This document shows positions 17,405-24,990 of a stretch of DNA of 64,000 nucleotides, in pieces; position 1 is the first letter of the stretch, and the number at the start of each line of letters is the position of its first letter. The notes beneath the pieces were generated by a model. That model worked only from the letters and a program-made list of their open reading frames with translations. It had not been told where the DNA came from and did not search any database. This DNA is from an uncultured Mycobacteriaceae bacterium (GTDB lineage: Bacteria; Actinomycetota; Actinomycetes; Mycobacteriales; Mycobacteriaceae), in contig CADEGF010000015.1 of the NCBI GenBank assembly GCA_902826815.1, positions 55,029 to 119,028 on the forward strand, read 5' to 3'. The position numbers were made by a program, and so were the translations under genes.

Positions 17405-18616
17405 TCAGGAAATAAAGGTGGGCATGGAGTCCCAGCCGCGGACCGCCGTCGTCTGCGACGGACGTGCGTTCGGCCAGTCGACCTCCCACGTCGGGAACCT
17501 CCTGAGGATCTCCTCGAGTGCGACCTTGCCCTCCAAGCGCGCCAATGCGTTGCCCATGCAGAAATGCGTTCCCGCGCCAAACGTCATGTGCGAGTGCTGC
17601 TCTCGGTGAATGTCGAACACGTCTCCATTGGGCGGGAAGCGGCGGTGGTCTCGGTTGGCGGCGCCGACCAGCATTAGCATCGCCGATCCCTCGGGCACCA
17701 CTTGGCCGTGGTACTCGACGTCGCGGGTCACGTAGCGCGCGATCTGTAGTGCGGGTGGCTCCCAGCGCAGGATCTCTTCGACCGCGTGCGGAATAAGGCT
17801 CGGGTCGGCGGCCAATTGAGCGCGCTGATCCGGGTGCTCGGCGAGTGTCTTTCCCGCCCAACCGATCAGACGCGTGGTGGTCTCGCTACCCGCCGTCGAA
17901 ATGACCGTCAGGTACATCAACAACTCTTCGCGCGCCAACCTCCGTACCGTGCCGTTTTCATCCTCGAACTCCACGTTCAGCAGGTCGGTCATGATGTCGT
18001 CGGACGGGTGCTCGGTGCGGTAGTCGATGAACTCGGCGAACACTTCACCGGTGGCCAGCAGGTCGACCTCCTTACTCTGCAGCGTCGCCTCGCCATGGTC
18101 GGTCACCCGTCGCTGGTCCGCTTCGGGAATGCCCAGCAACATGCCGATCACCCGCATGGGCATCTGCTCACCGAGGTCGTTGACGAAGTCGAACTTGTCG
18201 CCGCCGATCAACGGGTCAAGGCAGCGGGCGGTGAACTCGCGAATCTGCGGTTCCAACGCCAGCACCTTGCGCGGCGTGAACACCCGCGACAGCAGGTTGC
18301 GGTGAATGTTGTGGATCGGCGGGTCTTCGAAGATCAACGTTCCAGGGGGAATCTCCATCCCCGACTTGATGATCTCGAGCAACGCACCTCGACCCGAGAT
18401 GAACGTTTCGTGGTCGATGACAGCCTTGTTGACATCGTCGTAGCGGCTCAGCGCGTAGAAGTCGTGCTTGTCGTTGTAGTACAGCGGCGCCTCTTCACGC
18501 AGCCGGGCGAATACTGCATAGGGGGCCATGTTGAGGTCGACGGAGTACGGGTCGTAGTACAGCTCGCCGGCCGCCGCGTCGTCCTGCACCTCGGGATTCT
18601 CAGCACTGATCGTCAC
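17405..18616 (-). CDS. Cytochrome P450 (second)
   Basis: GTG at 18616 is preferred because AAAGGCGA lies just upstream; an ATG at 18655 lacks a ribosome site. The 403-residue P450 has AGSETT in the I helix (about 242-247), ExxR at Glu281-Arg284, and haem loop FGAGTHFCMGNALAR with Cys353. The downstream mycofactocin-type SDR (41-bp gap) probably oxidises its hydroxylated product. No ferredoxin gene adjoins it, so it may use the one at 3133-3327. Confidence 0.93.
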   Translation of the reverse strand: MTISAENPEVQDDAAAGELYYDPYSVDLNMAPYAVFARLREEAPLYYNDKHDFYALSRYDDVNKAVIDHETFISGRGALLEIIKSGMEIPPGTLIFEDPPIHNIHRNLLSRVFTPRKVLALEPQIREFTARCLDPLIGGDKFDFVNDLGEQMPMRVIGMLLGIPEADQRRVTDHGEATLQSKEVDLLATGEVFAEFIDYRTEHPSDDIMTDLLNVEFEDENGTVRRLAREELLMYLTVISTAGSETTTRLIGWAGKTLAEHPDQRAQLAADPSLIPHAVEEILRWEPPALQIARYVTRDVEYHGQVVPEGSAMLMLVGAANRDHRRFPPNGDVFDIHREQHSHMTFGAGTHFCMGNALARLEGKVALEEILRRFPTWEVDWPNARPSQTTAVRGWDSMPTFIS

Positions 18617-18775
18617 GGGTCGCCTTTCGCAGGGATCGGAAGCGGCATAAGACAAATCGACTGCAACTGTCTCACCAACTCTGTCACCAGCGCCGCATGG
18701 GTGTCAATGCGACGATCCTTTTTCGCAATTTATACTCTCCGCTTAGTAGAACGTCCTTCTCGGGTTGCCGGGTGG

Positions 18776-19615
18776 TCACGTCGCGACTCGCAGAAGGGCC
18801 TCCTGGCCATAGGACGCGACGAGCACGCCGTCCTCGGTCAGGATGTCGCCGCGGCCGAAGCAGCGGCCATCCGCCAACAGGGGACTGTGCTGTCGCAACA
18901 GCAACCATTCGTCCGTCCGGAACGGTCGGTGGAACCACAGCGTGTGCGAGGTGACGGCGGAGGTGAACTGCGTGCCGTTACCGCGCTGACCCAACCCGTC
19001 CATGGGCCGCAGTGCGGTGCCGATGAGCGTGAGGTCGGTGGCATACGCCGCGAGTGCGGACGCCAGCGCAGGATCGACATCCGGTGTGCGCATCCAGAAT
19101 TCGAACTCCGGTGGCCCGACGGTGGTGAGGTTGAGATCGTCGACGGCGCGAGTCTCCCAGGGGATGAGGTCCAAGGCGAGCCGGTGCTCGGGGCCGATCA
19201 CAGGCCCGACGTCGGCGACGTCCTGATGTTCGGGTCCGTCCTCGACGACATGCATGCAGATCGAGGCGGTGGCCAGCACGCGGGCGTCGCCGTCCGGGGT
19301 CTGCTGGCGCCCCGTGATCGTCAGCGTTGCGAACGACCGGCCCTCGTGGTGGCGTATCGCCTCGAAGGTCACCGGCTGGTCCGCGCGACCTTCCCTGGCG
19401 AACACCGTATGCAGTGACTTGACCGTCTTGTCGGGGCACAGGCTGCGCGCGGCCTCGATGACCTGGCCGAGCAACTGGCCGCCGAACACCCTGTGGTACT
19501 CGAGCTGCTGGTTTCGGCCTTCGAATATCGCCGATCCGGTTGCCGTGGCGCTTCGGTCGGACGGCGCCTGCTCGAGTTCAAGGCACTCGAGCAGATCGGT
19601 CCAGAGATCGGGCAC
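18776..19615 (-). CDS. tesB: Acyl-CoA thioesterase II (TesB family)
   Basis: This 279-residue double-hotdog thioesterase has the N-terminal hotdog motif VFGGQLLGQ near residue 43 and the C-terminal segment SHTLWFHRPFRTDEW near 229. TesB enzymes hydrolyse medium- and long-chain acyl-CoA and free CoA when intermediates build up. It lies downstream of the TetR gene on the same strand, and a copy of the TetR-type operator sits 32 bp before its start (19647-19663), so it is probably regulated separately by the same repressor. Confidence 0.9.
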   Translation of the reverse strand: MPDLWTDLLECLELEQAPSDRSATATGSAIFEGRNQQLEYHRVFGGQLLGQVIEAARSLCPDKTVKSLHTVFAREGRADQPVTFEAIRHHEGRSFATLTITGRQQTPDGDARVLATASICMHVVEDGPEHQDVADVGPVIGPEHRLALDLIPWETRAVDDLNLTTVGPPEFEFWMRTPDVDPALASALAAYATDLTLIGTALRPMDGLGQRGNGTQFTSAVTSHTLWFHRPFRTDEWLLLRQHSPLLADGRCFGRGDILTEDGVLVASYGQEALLRVAT

Positions 19616-19646
19616 AGACGTAAGTGTAAGCCGAATTCTTCAGATC

Positions 19647-19663
19647 AGAGAACGTAATTCTCA
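19647..19663. promoter_or_regulatory. TGAGAA-type operator copy upstream of tesB
   Basis: AGAGAACGTAATTCTCA has GAGAA/TTCTC arms with a 5-bp centre. It matches the perfect palindrome at 20436-20454 and the copy at 28427-28443, and lies between the TetR stop codon and the tesB start. Confidence 0.6.
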
Positions 19664-19664
19664 G

Positions 19665-20381
19665 CTAGCCGGCGAAGCCCTGAGAGCAGAAATCCCACAC
19701 CTCGTCGGCGGAGATGGGATGACCATCGTCTGTGTCGTCGCCGCTCGACTGCGCGGCGTTGAACATGACGGTCTGCATCGTCATCGCCGCCATCCGCTTC
19801 GGGTTGACGCTCGGCCGCAGCTTTCCGTCGGCCGCGGCGTCCTCCATCAGCTCGGTGAGCAGGGCCAGCAGCGGTGCATGCGCGATCTTCACCTCGGACG
19901 GATGCGATACAAGAAGGCGCGGCGCAAAGTCGGTGAACAGCGGGCGCTTGGCCGTCGGATCCGGCCGCGAGGTCTCGAAGAGCAGCTGGATGGCGACCTT
20001 CAGCCGCTCCATCGGATCGTCGTGGCTCGCGGTGGCGGCGCGGATCTGGTCGGCAGACCGGCTCAGCGCGTCCTCGAACAGTGCGAGCAGAAGCTCGTGC
20101 TTACCATCGAACTGCAGGTAGAAGCTTCGGAGCGACTGACGAGAGCGATCGACGACCTCCTGAACGGTGAAGTCGGTGCTGCCCTTTTCGATGATGATCG
20201 CCTGGGCGGCGTCGAGGAATCGTTGGACCCGCTGTGCGGCCCGGAGCTTCGCTGTCTTGATCGACCGTTCGACCGCGCGCTGCTTCCAGGCCGGCTCTTC
20301 GCTGGGGCTTGTCACCGGCGGCTCGGATGCTTGCCGATTGGTGAGAACATGAACAGACTGTACCGGAGAACGCCTTGCCAT
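19665..20381 (-). CDS. TetR-family transcriptional regulator, likely local repressor
   Basis: ATG at 20381 gives 238 residues; a start further upstream is possible. An extended polar N-terminus precedes the helix-turn-helix (RFLDAAQAIIIEKGSTDF, then VQEVVDRSRQSLRSFYLQF). The C-terminal domain is all-helical ligand-binding. The gene is divergent from the acyl-CoA dehydrogenase at 20506, and the 124-bp region between them contains a perfect palindrome (20436-20454), the classical site for autoregulation. The same motif before tesB and before the CMD/Rieske operon makes it the probable regulator of three promoters. Confidence 0.87.
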   Translation of the reverse strand: MARRSPVQSVHVLTNRQASEPPVTSPSEEPAWKQRAVERSIKTAKLRAAQRVQRFLDAAQAIIIEKGSTDFTVQEVVDRSRQSLRSFYLQFDGKHELLLALFEDALSRSADQIRAATASHDDPMERLKVAIQLLFETSRPDPTAKRPLFTDFAPRLLVSHPSEVKIAHAPLLALLTELMEDAAADGKLRPSVNPKRMAAMTMQTVMFNAAQSSGDDTDDGHPISADEVWDFCSQGFAG

Positions 20382-20435
20382 TGCGGTCCTCGACCCCCTC
20401 GCGGCCAACGTGTCGGAGATTGTAACTTTCTCAAC

Positions 20436-20454
20436 ATGAGAATACTATTCTCAT
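20436..20454. promoter_or_regulatory. Perfect palindromic operator ATGAGAATACTATTCTCAT
   Basis: Nine-base arms surround a single central C. It lies between the divergent TetR and acyl-CoA dehydrogenase genes, about 55 bp from each start, in an AT-rich patch. Copies of its TGAGAA-5-TTCTCA core occur at 19647-19663 and 28427-28443. Confidence 0.8.
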
Positions 20455-20505
20455 TCTATTCATGATGGAAGTCCTTCCGAATTTCGAGGACCGGCTTGGA
20501 GTCCC

Positions 20506-21681
20506 GTGCAGCTGACATTTGACGCCGACGTCGAGGCCTTCCGCGCCGAGTTCGTCACCTTCCTCGACCAGCATTTGCCGGCCGAGTCCGATGCGCTCGA
20601 TCGGTCGTGGTCCAGCAGTCATGTTCCCGAGTGGGCCCGTCGCTGGCAGCGGCTGATGTTCGACAACGGCTGGCTGGTGCCCGGCAACCCGCCCGAGTTC
20701 GGCGGTCGCGACGCGACGATCCTGCAGCAGTACGCGTATCAATTGGAACTCTCCCGACGGCGGCTTTACCAGACCTACAACCCGCAGGGCGTCGGCATTA
20801 TTGCCGCATCGCTGATCTCGTACGGCACCAGCGAGCAGCAGCAGAAGTGGGCGGTGCCGATCCTACGGGCCGAGATGACCGCGTCGCTCGGGATGAGCGA
20901 ACCGGGGGCTGGCTCGGATCTGGCGTCGCTGCGAACGAGGGCCGTCCGAGATGGCGGTCATTTCGTCGTCAACGGACAGAAGGTGTGGACGTCGGGCGCG
21001 CACGACGCCGACGTGCTGCTTGCCTTCGTCCGGACCGACCAGGATGCCCCGAGGCACAAGGGCATCAGCGCGCTCATCATCCCGACCGACCTGCCCGGTG
21101 TCGTGCGTCGACCGTTCGCGTCGGCGTGCGACGAGAACGACCTCGACTTCAACGAGGTGTTCTTCAACGATGCACGGGTGCCCGTCGAGAACCTCGTCGG
21201 ACCGCTCAACGACGGCTGGGCGGTCGCGAACGGGTCACTCGGTCATGAGCGAAACATGTTGTGGCTCAGCTATGCCGACCGCCTGTCCGAGCTTGTCGAG
21301 GACTATCCGTGCAAGACGTCGCTTGACCGCGACAGCTACGCCAGGCTGGTGATGGACAACCAGGCGCTGCGGCTGCTCGGCTCGATCGCGCTGTCGAGGG
21401 CCGCGCGTGGCGACGAGGATGCAGGAGCGCTTTCGGTGCTGAAGCTGTTGGGCTCCGAGGCCTCGCAGATGGCGTCGGAATACGCACTGGACGCCATCGG
21501 GCCCGACGCTCTGCGCCACCCGGCTGTCTCGGGTCCGTACTCGGCGTTTCACCTCGACCTCTACCGCGCCGGTTGGTTCGAGCGCTACATCAGATCCTTC
21601 GGCGGCACCATCGCAGGCGGCACCTCGGAAATCCAGCGCAATATCATCGCCCAGCGGTTGCTCGGGCTCCCTCGCAGGTAA
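20506..21681 (+). CDS. Acyl-CoA dehydrogenase
   Basis: The 391-residue flavoprotein starts at GTG 20506. The FAD/substrate motif MSEPGAGSDLASL lies near residue 131, WTSGAHDADVLL near 162, and the C-terminal GGTSEIQRNIIAQRLLGLPR is typical of actinobacterial FadE proteins. It introduces an alpha,beta double bond into an acyl-CoA and passes electrons to electron-transfer flavoprotein. It forms a two-gene unit with the crotonase 9 bp downstream and is driven from the operator-containing promoter at 20436. Confidence 0.92.
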   Translation: MQLTFDADVEAFRAEFVTFLDQHLPAESDALDRSWSSSHVPEWARRWQRLMFDNGWLVPGNPPEFGGRDATILQQYAYQLELSRRRLYQTYNPQGVGIIAASLISYGTSEQQQKWAVPILRAEMTASLGMSEPGAGSDLASLRTRAVRDGGHFVVNGQKVWTSGAHDADVLLAFVRTDQDAPRHKGISALIIPTDLPGVVRRPFASACDENDLDFNEVFFNDARVPVENLVGPLNDGWAVANGSLGHERNMLWLSYADRLSELVEDYPCKTSLDRDSYARLVMDNQALRLLGSIALSRAARGDEDAGALSVLKLLGSEASQMASEYALDAIGPDALRHPAVSGPYSAFHLDLYRAGWFERYIRSFGGTIAGGTSEIQRNIIAQRLLGLPRR

Positions 21682-21690
21682 AGGATCCCC

Positions 21691-22473
21691 GTGTACATCG
21701 ACTACGAGGTCAGCGACCGCATCGCGACGATCACCCTGAACCGGCCGGAGGCCGCCAACGCGCAGAACCCGGAACTGCTCGACGAGCTCGACGGGGCGTG
21801 GACCCGCGCCGCCGAGGACAACGAAGTTTCGGTGATCGTGTTGCGGGCCAACGGGAAACACTTCTCGGCGGGCCACGATCTGCGCGGCGGTGGCCCGGTG
21901 CCCGACAAGATCACGCTCGAGTTCATCATCCAGCACGAGGCCAAGCGGTATCTGGAGTACACACTGCGGTGGCGCAACGTCCCGAAGCCATCGATCGCCG
22001 CGGTCCAGGGCCGGTGCATCTCGGGAGGGCTGCTGCTGTGCTGGCCGTGCGATCTCATCATCGCCGCCGACGATGCGCAGTTCTCCGATCCCGTCGTGCT
22101 GATGGGCATCGGCGGGGTCGAATATCACGGGCACACTTGGGAACTGGGTCCGCGCAAAGCCAAGGAGATTCTGTTCACCGGCCGCTCGATGACCGCCGAC
22201 GAGGTGGCCGCCACCGGGATGGTCAACAAGGTCGTGCCGCGCGATGTGCTCGACGCCGAGACGAGGACGATGGCCGAACAGATCGCCAAGATGCCGCCGT
22301 TCGCGCTGCGACAGGCCAAGCGCGCCGTCAACCAGACGCTCGATGTGCAGGGTTTCTACGCGGCCATCCAGTCGGTGTTCGACATCCACCAGACGGGCCA
22401 CGGCAACGCGCTGAGCGTCGGCGGTTGGCCGGTGCTCGTCAACCTCGACGAGATGAAGGCCAACATCAAGTAA
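21691..22473 (+). CDS. Enoyl-CoA hydratase/isomerase family protein
   Basis: This 260-residue crotonase of normal length has the substrate-loop start ITLNRPEAANAQN near residue 14 and oxyanion hole FSAGHDLRGGG near 57. The usual catalytic glutamates are not evident in the VLMGIGGVEYHGH region, so it might be an isomerase or a ring-modifying crotonase rather than a standard hydratase. Coupling with the upstream acyl-CoA dehydrogenase supports action on its enoyl-CoA product. Confidence 0.87.
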   Translation: MYIDYEVSDRIATITLNRPEAANAQNPELLDELDGAWTRAAEDNEVSVIVLRANGKHFSAGHDLRGGGPVPDKITLEFIIQHEAKRYLEYTLRWRNVPKPSIAAVQGRCISGGLLLCWPCDLIIAADDAQFSDPVVLMGIGGVEYHGHTWELGPRKAKEILFTGRSMTADEVAATGMVNKVVPRDVLDAETRTMAEQIAKMPPFALRQAKRAVNQTLDVQGFYAAIQSVFDIHQTGHGNALSVGGWPVLVNLDEMKANIK

Positions 22474-22493
22474 GCAGCGGGGTCACTTTCCCC

Positions 22494-22555
22494 GGCGAGC
22501 AGACACAAATGCAGGCGACACGCCGGGCAAAATGATGCATTTGCGTCTGCTCGCG
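22494..22555. repeat. Second copy of the GCGAGCAGAC-type inverted repeat
   Basis: GGCGAGCAGACACAAATGCA (22494-22513) pairs with TGCATTTGCGTCTGCTCGCG (22536-22555), 18 of 20 positions. It lies between the convergent crotonase and acyl-CoA dehydrogenase genes, a position that suits a bidirectional terminator. It shares arm sequence with the element at 2354-2415. Confidence 0.78.
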
Positions 22556-22571
22556 AGAGAAACGGAACCCC

Positions 22572-23399
22572 TCAGAGGTTGGCGAGGCGGGGCGCAGAGC
22601 CGCGGGCGCGCAGACCCGCGCCGGCCTTGCGGGTCAGTTCTTTTGAGCTGCCGAGCAATCCGTCGAGCACCAGGACCCGCTTCACGTAGTGCTGCAGGTC
22701 GTGCTCCTCGGTGAAGCCGATTCCGCCGAGCACCTGCTGGCAGTGTTTGGCCGCGGTCAGCGCGGCCTTGCCCGCGGCGGCTTTGGCCAGCAGCGCGGTC
22801 AGGTCCGGGTTGTCCTCGCCGGGCAGTGTCAGCGTCGCCTCGGCCCCTTCGATGGCAACCAGAGTCTCGGCCAGCCGGTGTCGCACCGCCTGGAACGACG
22901 CAATGGGCTTGCCGAATTGCACGCGGTCCAACGCATACTGGCGGGCGAGGCTGAGCATCGTCCGCGCGGAGCCGATGAGCCACCAGCCTATGGCGACGCG
23001 GGCCTCGGCCAGTCGTAGGAGATCACCCTCATCCACTCGGCGCAGCGGCAACCCGCTGAGCACGTCGAGTGCCGTGGAATTGTCGAGTACCCACCGGTCG
23101 ATTTCATCGGCTGCGGGTCGCTCCCACACCACTTGGATCCCGCCGGCGTAGGGGAGCACCGGGAGCCCGCCAGGCGGCCGTCGCGAGGACTTCAGCACGA
23201 CGTCATTGAGAACCGAGGCATGCGAACCTGTTTCGCCCAACAGCCGAAATACCAGCGGGACCGCCACGTCGGGCATGTCGGTGAGCATCTCGGCCCAACC
23301 GAGCTCGGTCAACGCCGCGTCGAGTCCCGGTCCGGATTTGGACAGCATGGTCTTGCGCAGTCCGTCTTCGAGCAGGTCGAGTTCGGAGTTTCCAGCCAC
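22572..23399 (-). CDS. Acyl-CoA dehydrogenase, small subunit-like
   Basis: GTG at 23399 is chosen because AAGGAG lies 5 bp before it; GTG at 23405 would overlap the previous stop. The 275-residue product has the C-terminal helical domain of acyl-CoA dehydrogenases (RVQFGKPIASFQAVRHRLAE near 160) but weak N-terminal FAD motifs and is about 100 residues short. This matches the short partner in the heteromeric alpha2beta2 dehydrogenases known from mycobacterial steroid catabolism. It directly follows the full-length partner gene. Confidence 0.87.
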   Translation of the reverse strand: MAGNSELDLLEDGLRKTMLSKSGPGLDAALTELGWAEMLTDMPDVAVPLVFRLLGETGSHASVLNDVVLKSSRRPPGGLPVLPYAGGIQVVWERPAADEIDRWVLDNSTALDVLSGLPLRRVDEGDLLRLAEARVAIGWWLIGSARTMLSLARQYALDRVQFGKPIASFQAVRHRLAETLVAIEGAEATLTLPGEDNPDLTALLAKAAAGKAALTAAKHCQQVLGGIGFTEEHDLQHYVKRVLVLDGLLGSSKELTRKAGAGLRARGSAPRLANL

Positions 23400-23401
23400 G
23401 A

Positions 23402-24526
23402 TCACTCCTTCCCGAGATCCAGCAGGCGGCGCGCGATGATATTGCGCTGCACCTCGGCGGTTCCGCCGTAGATGGTGGCCGCGCGCGAGTACAGGTACTC
23501 GGTTCGCCACGGGGTGTCGTCGAGTTCGATTGCGCCGGGCAGCAGATCGCGTGCGGTGTCGTACAGACGCTGTTCGGCGCCTGCCAGCAGCACCTTGTCG
23601 ATCGAGGTCTCGGGCCCCAGCTTCTGGCCGTCCCCGAGGCGGTGCTGGGTGGCCTTGGAACGGCAGCGCAGCATGTGCAGAGCCAGATACGCCTCGCCCA
23701 TCTCCGAATCCACCATCTGGCCTTGGTTTTTGACTTCAGCGATGAGCGCGTCGAATCGCGAGTAGAGGTAGGCGATCCGCTGCCAGAAGCATGTCGAGCG
23801 TTCGTAGGGCAGCAGGTCCATCGCGAGCCGCCAGCCGTCGCCGACGTCGCCGAGCATTCGGTCGGCGGGAACCACGACGTCGTCGAAGTACACCTCGCAG
23901 AACTCGTCGACGTCGTGCATCGTGCGCAACGGACGCACCGTGACCCCCGGGGTGTCCAGATCGACGAAAAACGCCGTGATGGCCTCGTGATTGGGGGTGT
24001 CCGGCCCACCGGTCCTGGTGAGCAGCACACACCGGGCCGAGTACTGCGCGAAGCTGGTCCACACCTTCTGGCCGTTGATCACCCAGCCGTCGCCCCGCGG
24101 CTCAGCGCGTGTCGTCAAGGACGCGAGGTCACTGCCGGAGCCAGGTTCGGAGAAGCCCTGGCACCACGATTCCTGACCCGACAGCAGTTTCGGCACCATC
24201 TCCGCGGCCAGTTCGGGTCGCGCGTAGTCGATCATGGTCGGGGTCAACACGTCGAGCATCGAATACGGTCCGGGATGGTCAAGCCCGCGGCCGACGATCT
24301 CCTCGCCGACGATCGCGCGCAGGATGTCGGGACCTCCAAGCCCGCCTGCCGATTCGGGCCATCCGTAGCGCATCCAGCCCGCGTCGTACAGCGCCTTCAG
24401 CACGCGCAGATGCTGCGCCTGGTGGGCGTCGAGGGAGTCGTCGCCAGGCGGCGGTGTCAGATCGTTCTCATCGAGCCAGGCCCGCAGTGCGGTGCGGAAC
24501 GCGGCGGGCTCGAACAGCTCGGTCAT
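23402..24526 (-). CDS. Acyl-CoA dehydrogenase, partner of the adjacent short subunit
   Basis: This 374-residue protein has the FAD-binding motif GFSEPGSGSDLASL near residue 123, VWTSFAQYSARC near 155 and the C-terminal GGTAEVQRNIIARRLLDLG. Two bases separate it from the small-subunit gene downstream, and it overlaps the SnoaL-like gene upstream by 4 bp. Adjacent unequal FadE pairs usually form one alpha2beta2 enzyme acting on ring-bearing or branched short side chains; here that is an inference from the gene arrangement. Confidence 0.9.
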   Translation of the reverse strand: MTELFEPAAFRTALRAWLDENDLTPPPGDDSLDAHQAQHLRVLKALYDAGWMRYGWPESAGGLGGPDILRAIVGEEIVGRGLDHPGPYSMLDVLTPTMIDYARPELAAEMVPKLLSGQESWCQGFSEPGSGSDLASLTTRAEPRGDGWVINGQKVWTSFAQYSARCVLLTRTGGPDTPNHEAITAFFVDLDTPGVTVRPLRTMHDVDEFCEVYFDDVVVPADRMLGDVGDGWRLAMDLLPYERSTCFWQRIAYLYSRFDALIAEVKNQGQMVDSEMGEAYLALHMLRCRSKATQHRLGDGQKLGPETSIDKVLLAGAEQRLYDTARDLLPGAIELDDTPWRTEYLYSRAATIYGGTAEVQRNIIARRLLDLGKE

Positions 24527-24990
24527 CCGGCTTCCGGAGCCGCTCCGGCGGCGACATCCGCCTCGGGCCTTCCGATCGCATGCGGCCGGCCGGAGTCATG
24601 GTCGCCGCTGCGCCGGATGAACGTCATTGCACGGGTTCTCAGCCGCCAGCCGTCGTCGGTTCGGACATAGGTGTCGTTGTAGTAGCCGATGCGCATGTCG
24701 TGTTTGGAGTGCTCGATGAAGCACAGCGGCTGCGTGCCCGTCGCGTTGTCGGGATCGCCCTCGTCGAGGTGCACCAGCGACGTGCCCGTCATGAACAGCC
24801 CCTTGGGCGCCGCGTCGACGAGTTCGGGGAAGCGCGCCAGCGTGTAGGTGGACCCGAACGCGCTGTACGTGCCATCCGGAGTGAACACCGAGACCAGCCC
24901 GTCGAGATCACCCTGAGTGATGGTGACGGCGTACTTCGCCAGCAGCTGTTGGATCTCGACGAGGTCGTCAGTCCTTGTCGGCTGTGTCAT
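24523..24990 (-). CDS. SnoaL-like (NTF2-fold) protein
   Basis: The 155-residue protein begins MTQPTRTDDLVEIQQLLAKY, the usual first helix of SnoaL_4-type NTF2 domains, and ends with a Pro/Ala-rich tail. Members are polyketide cyclases, dehydratases, isomerases or small accessory subunits of ring-hydroxylating enzymes. It overlaps both neighbours, an amidohydrolase gene upstream and a dehydrogenase gene downstream. It may be an isomerase or dehydratase step, or a small subunit serving the Rieske oxygenase of the same operon. Confidence 0.83.
   Translation of the reverse strand: MTQPTRTDDLVEIQQLLAKYAVTITQGDLDGLVSVFTPDGTYSAFGSTYTLARFPELVDAAPKGLFMTGTSLVHLDEGDPDNATGTQPLCFIEHSKHDMRIGYYNDTYVRTDDGWRLRTRAMTFIRRSGDHDSGRPHAIGRPEADVAAGAAPEAG

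Noticed and set aside
17786-19417. 543-codon plus-strand open frame
   Set aside because: It is antisense to the P450 and TesB genes, both with full catalytic motifs.
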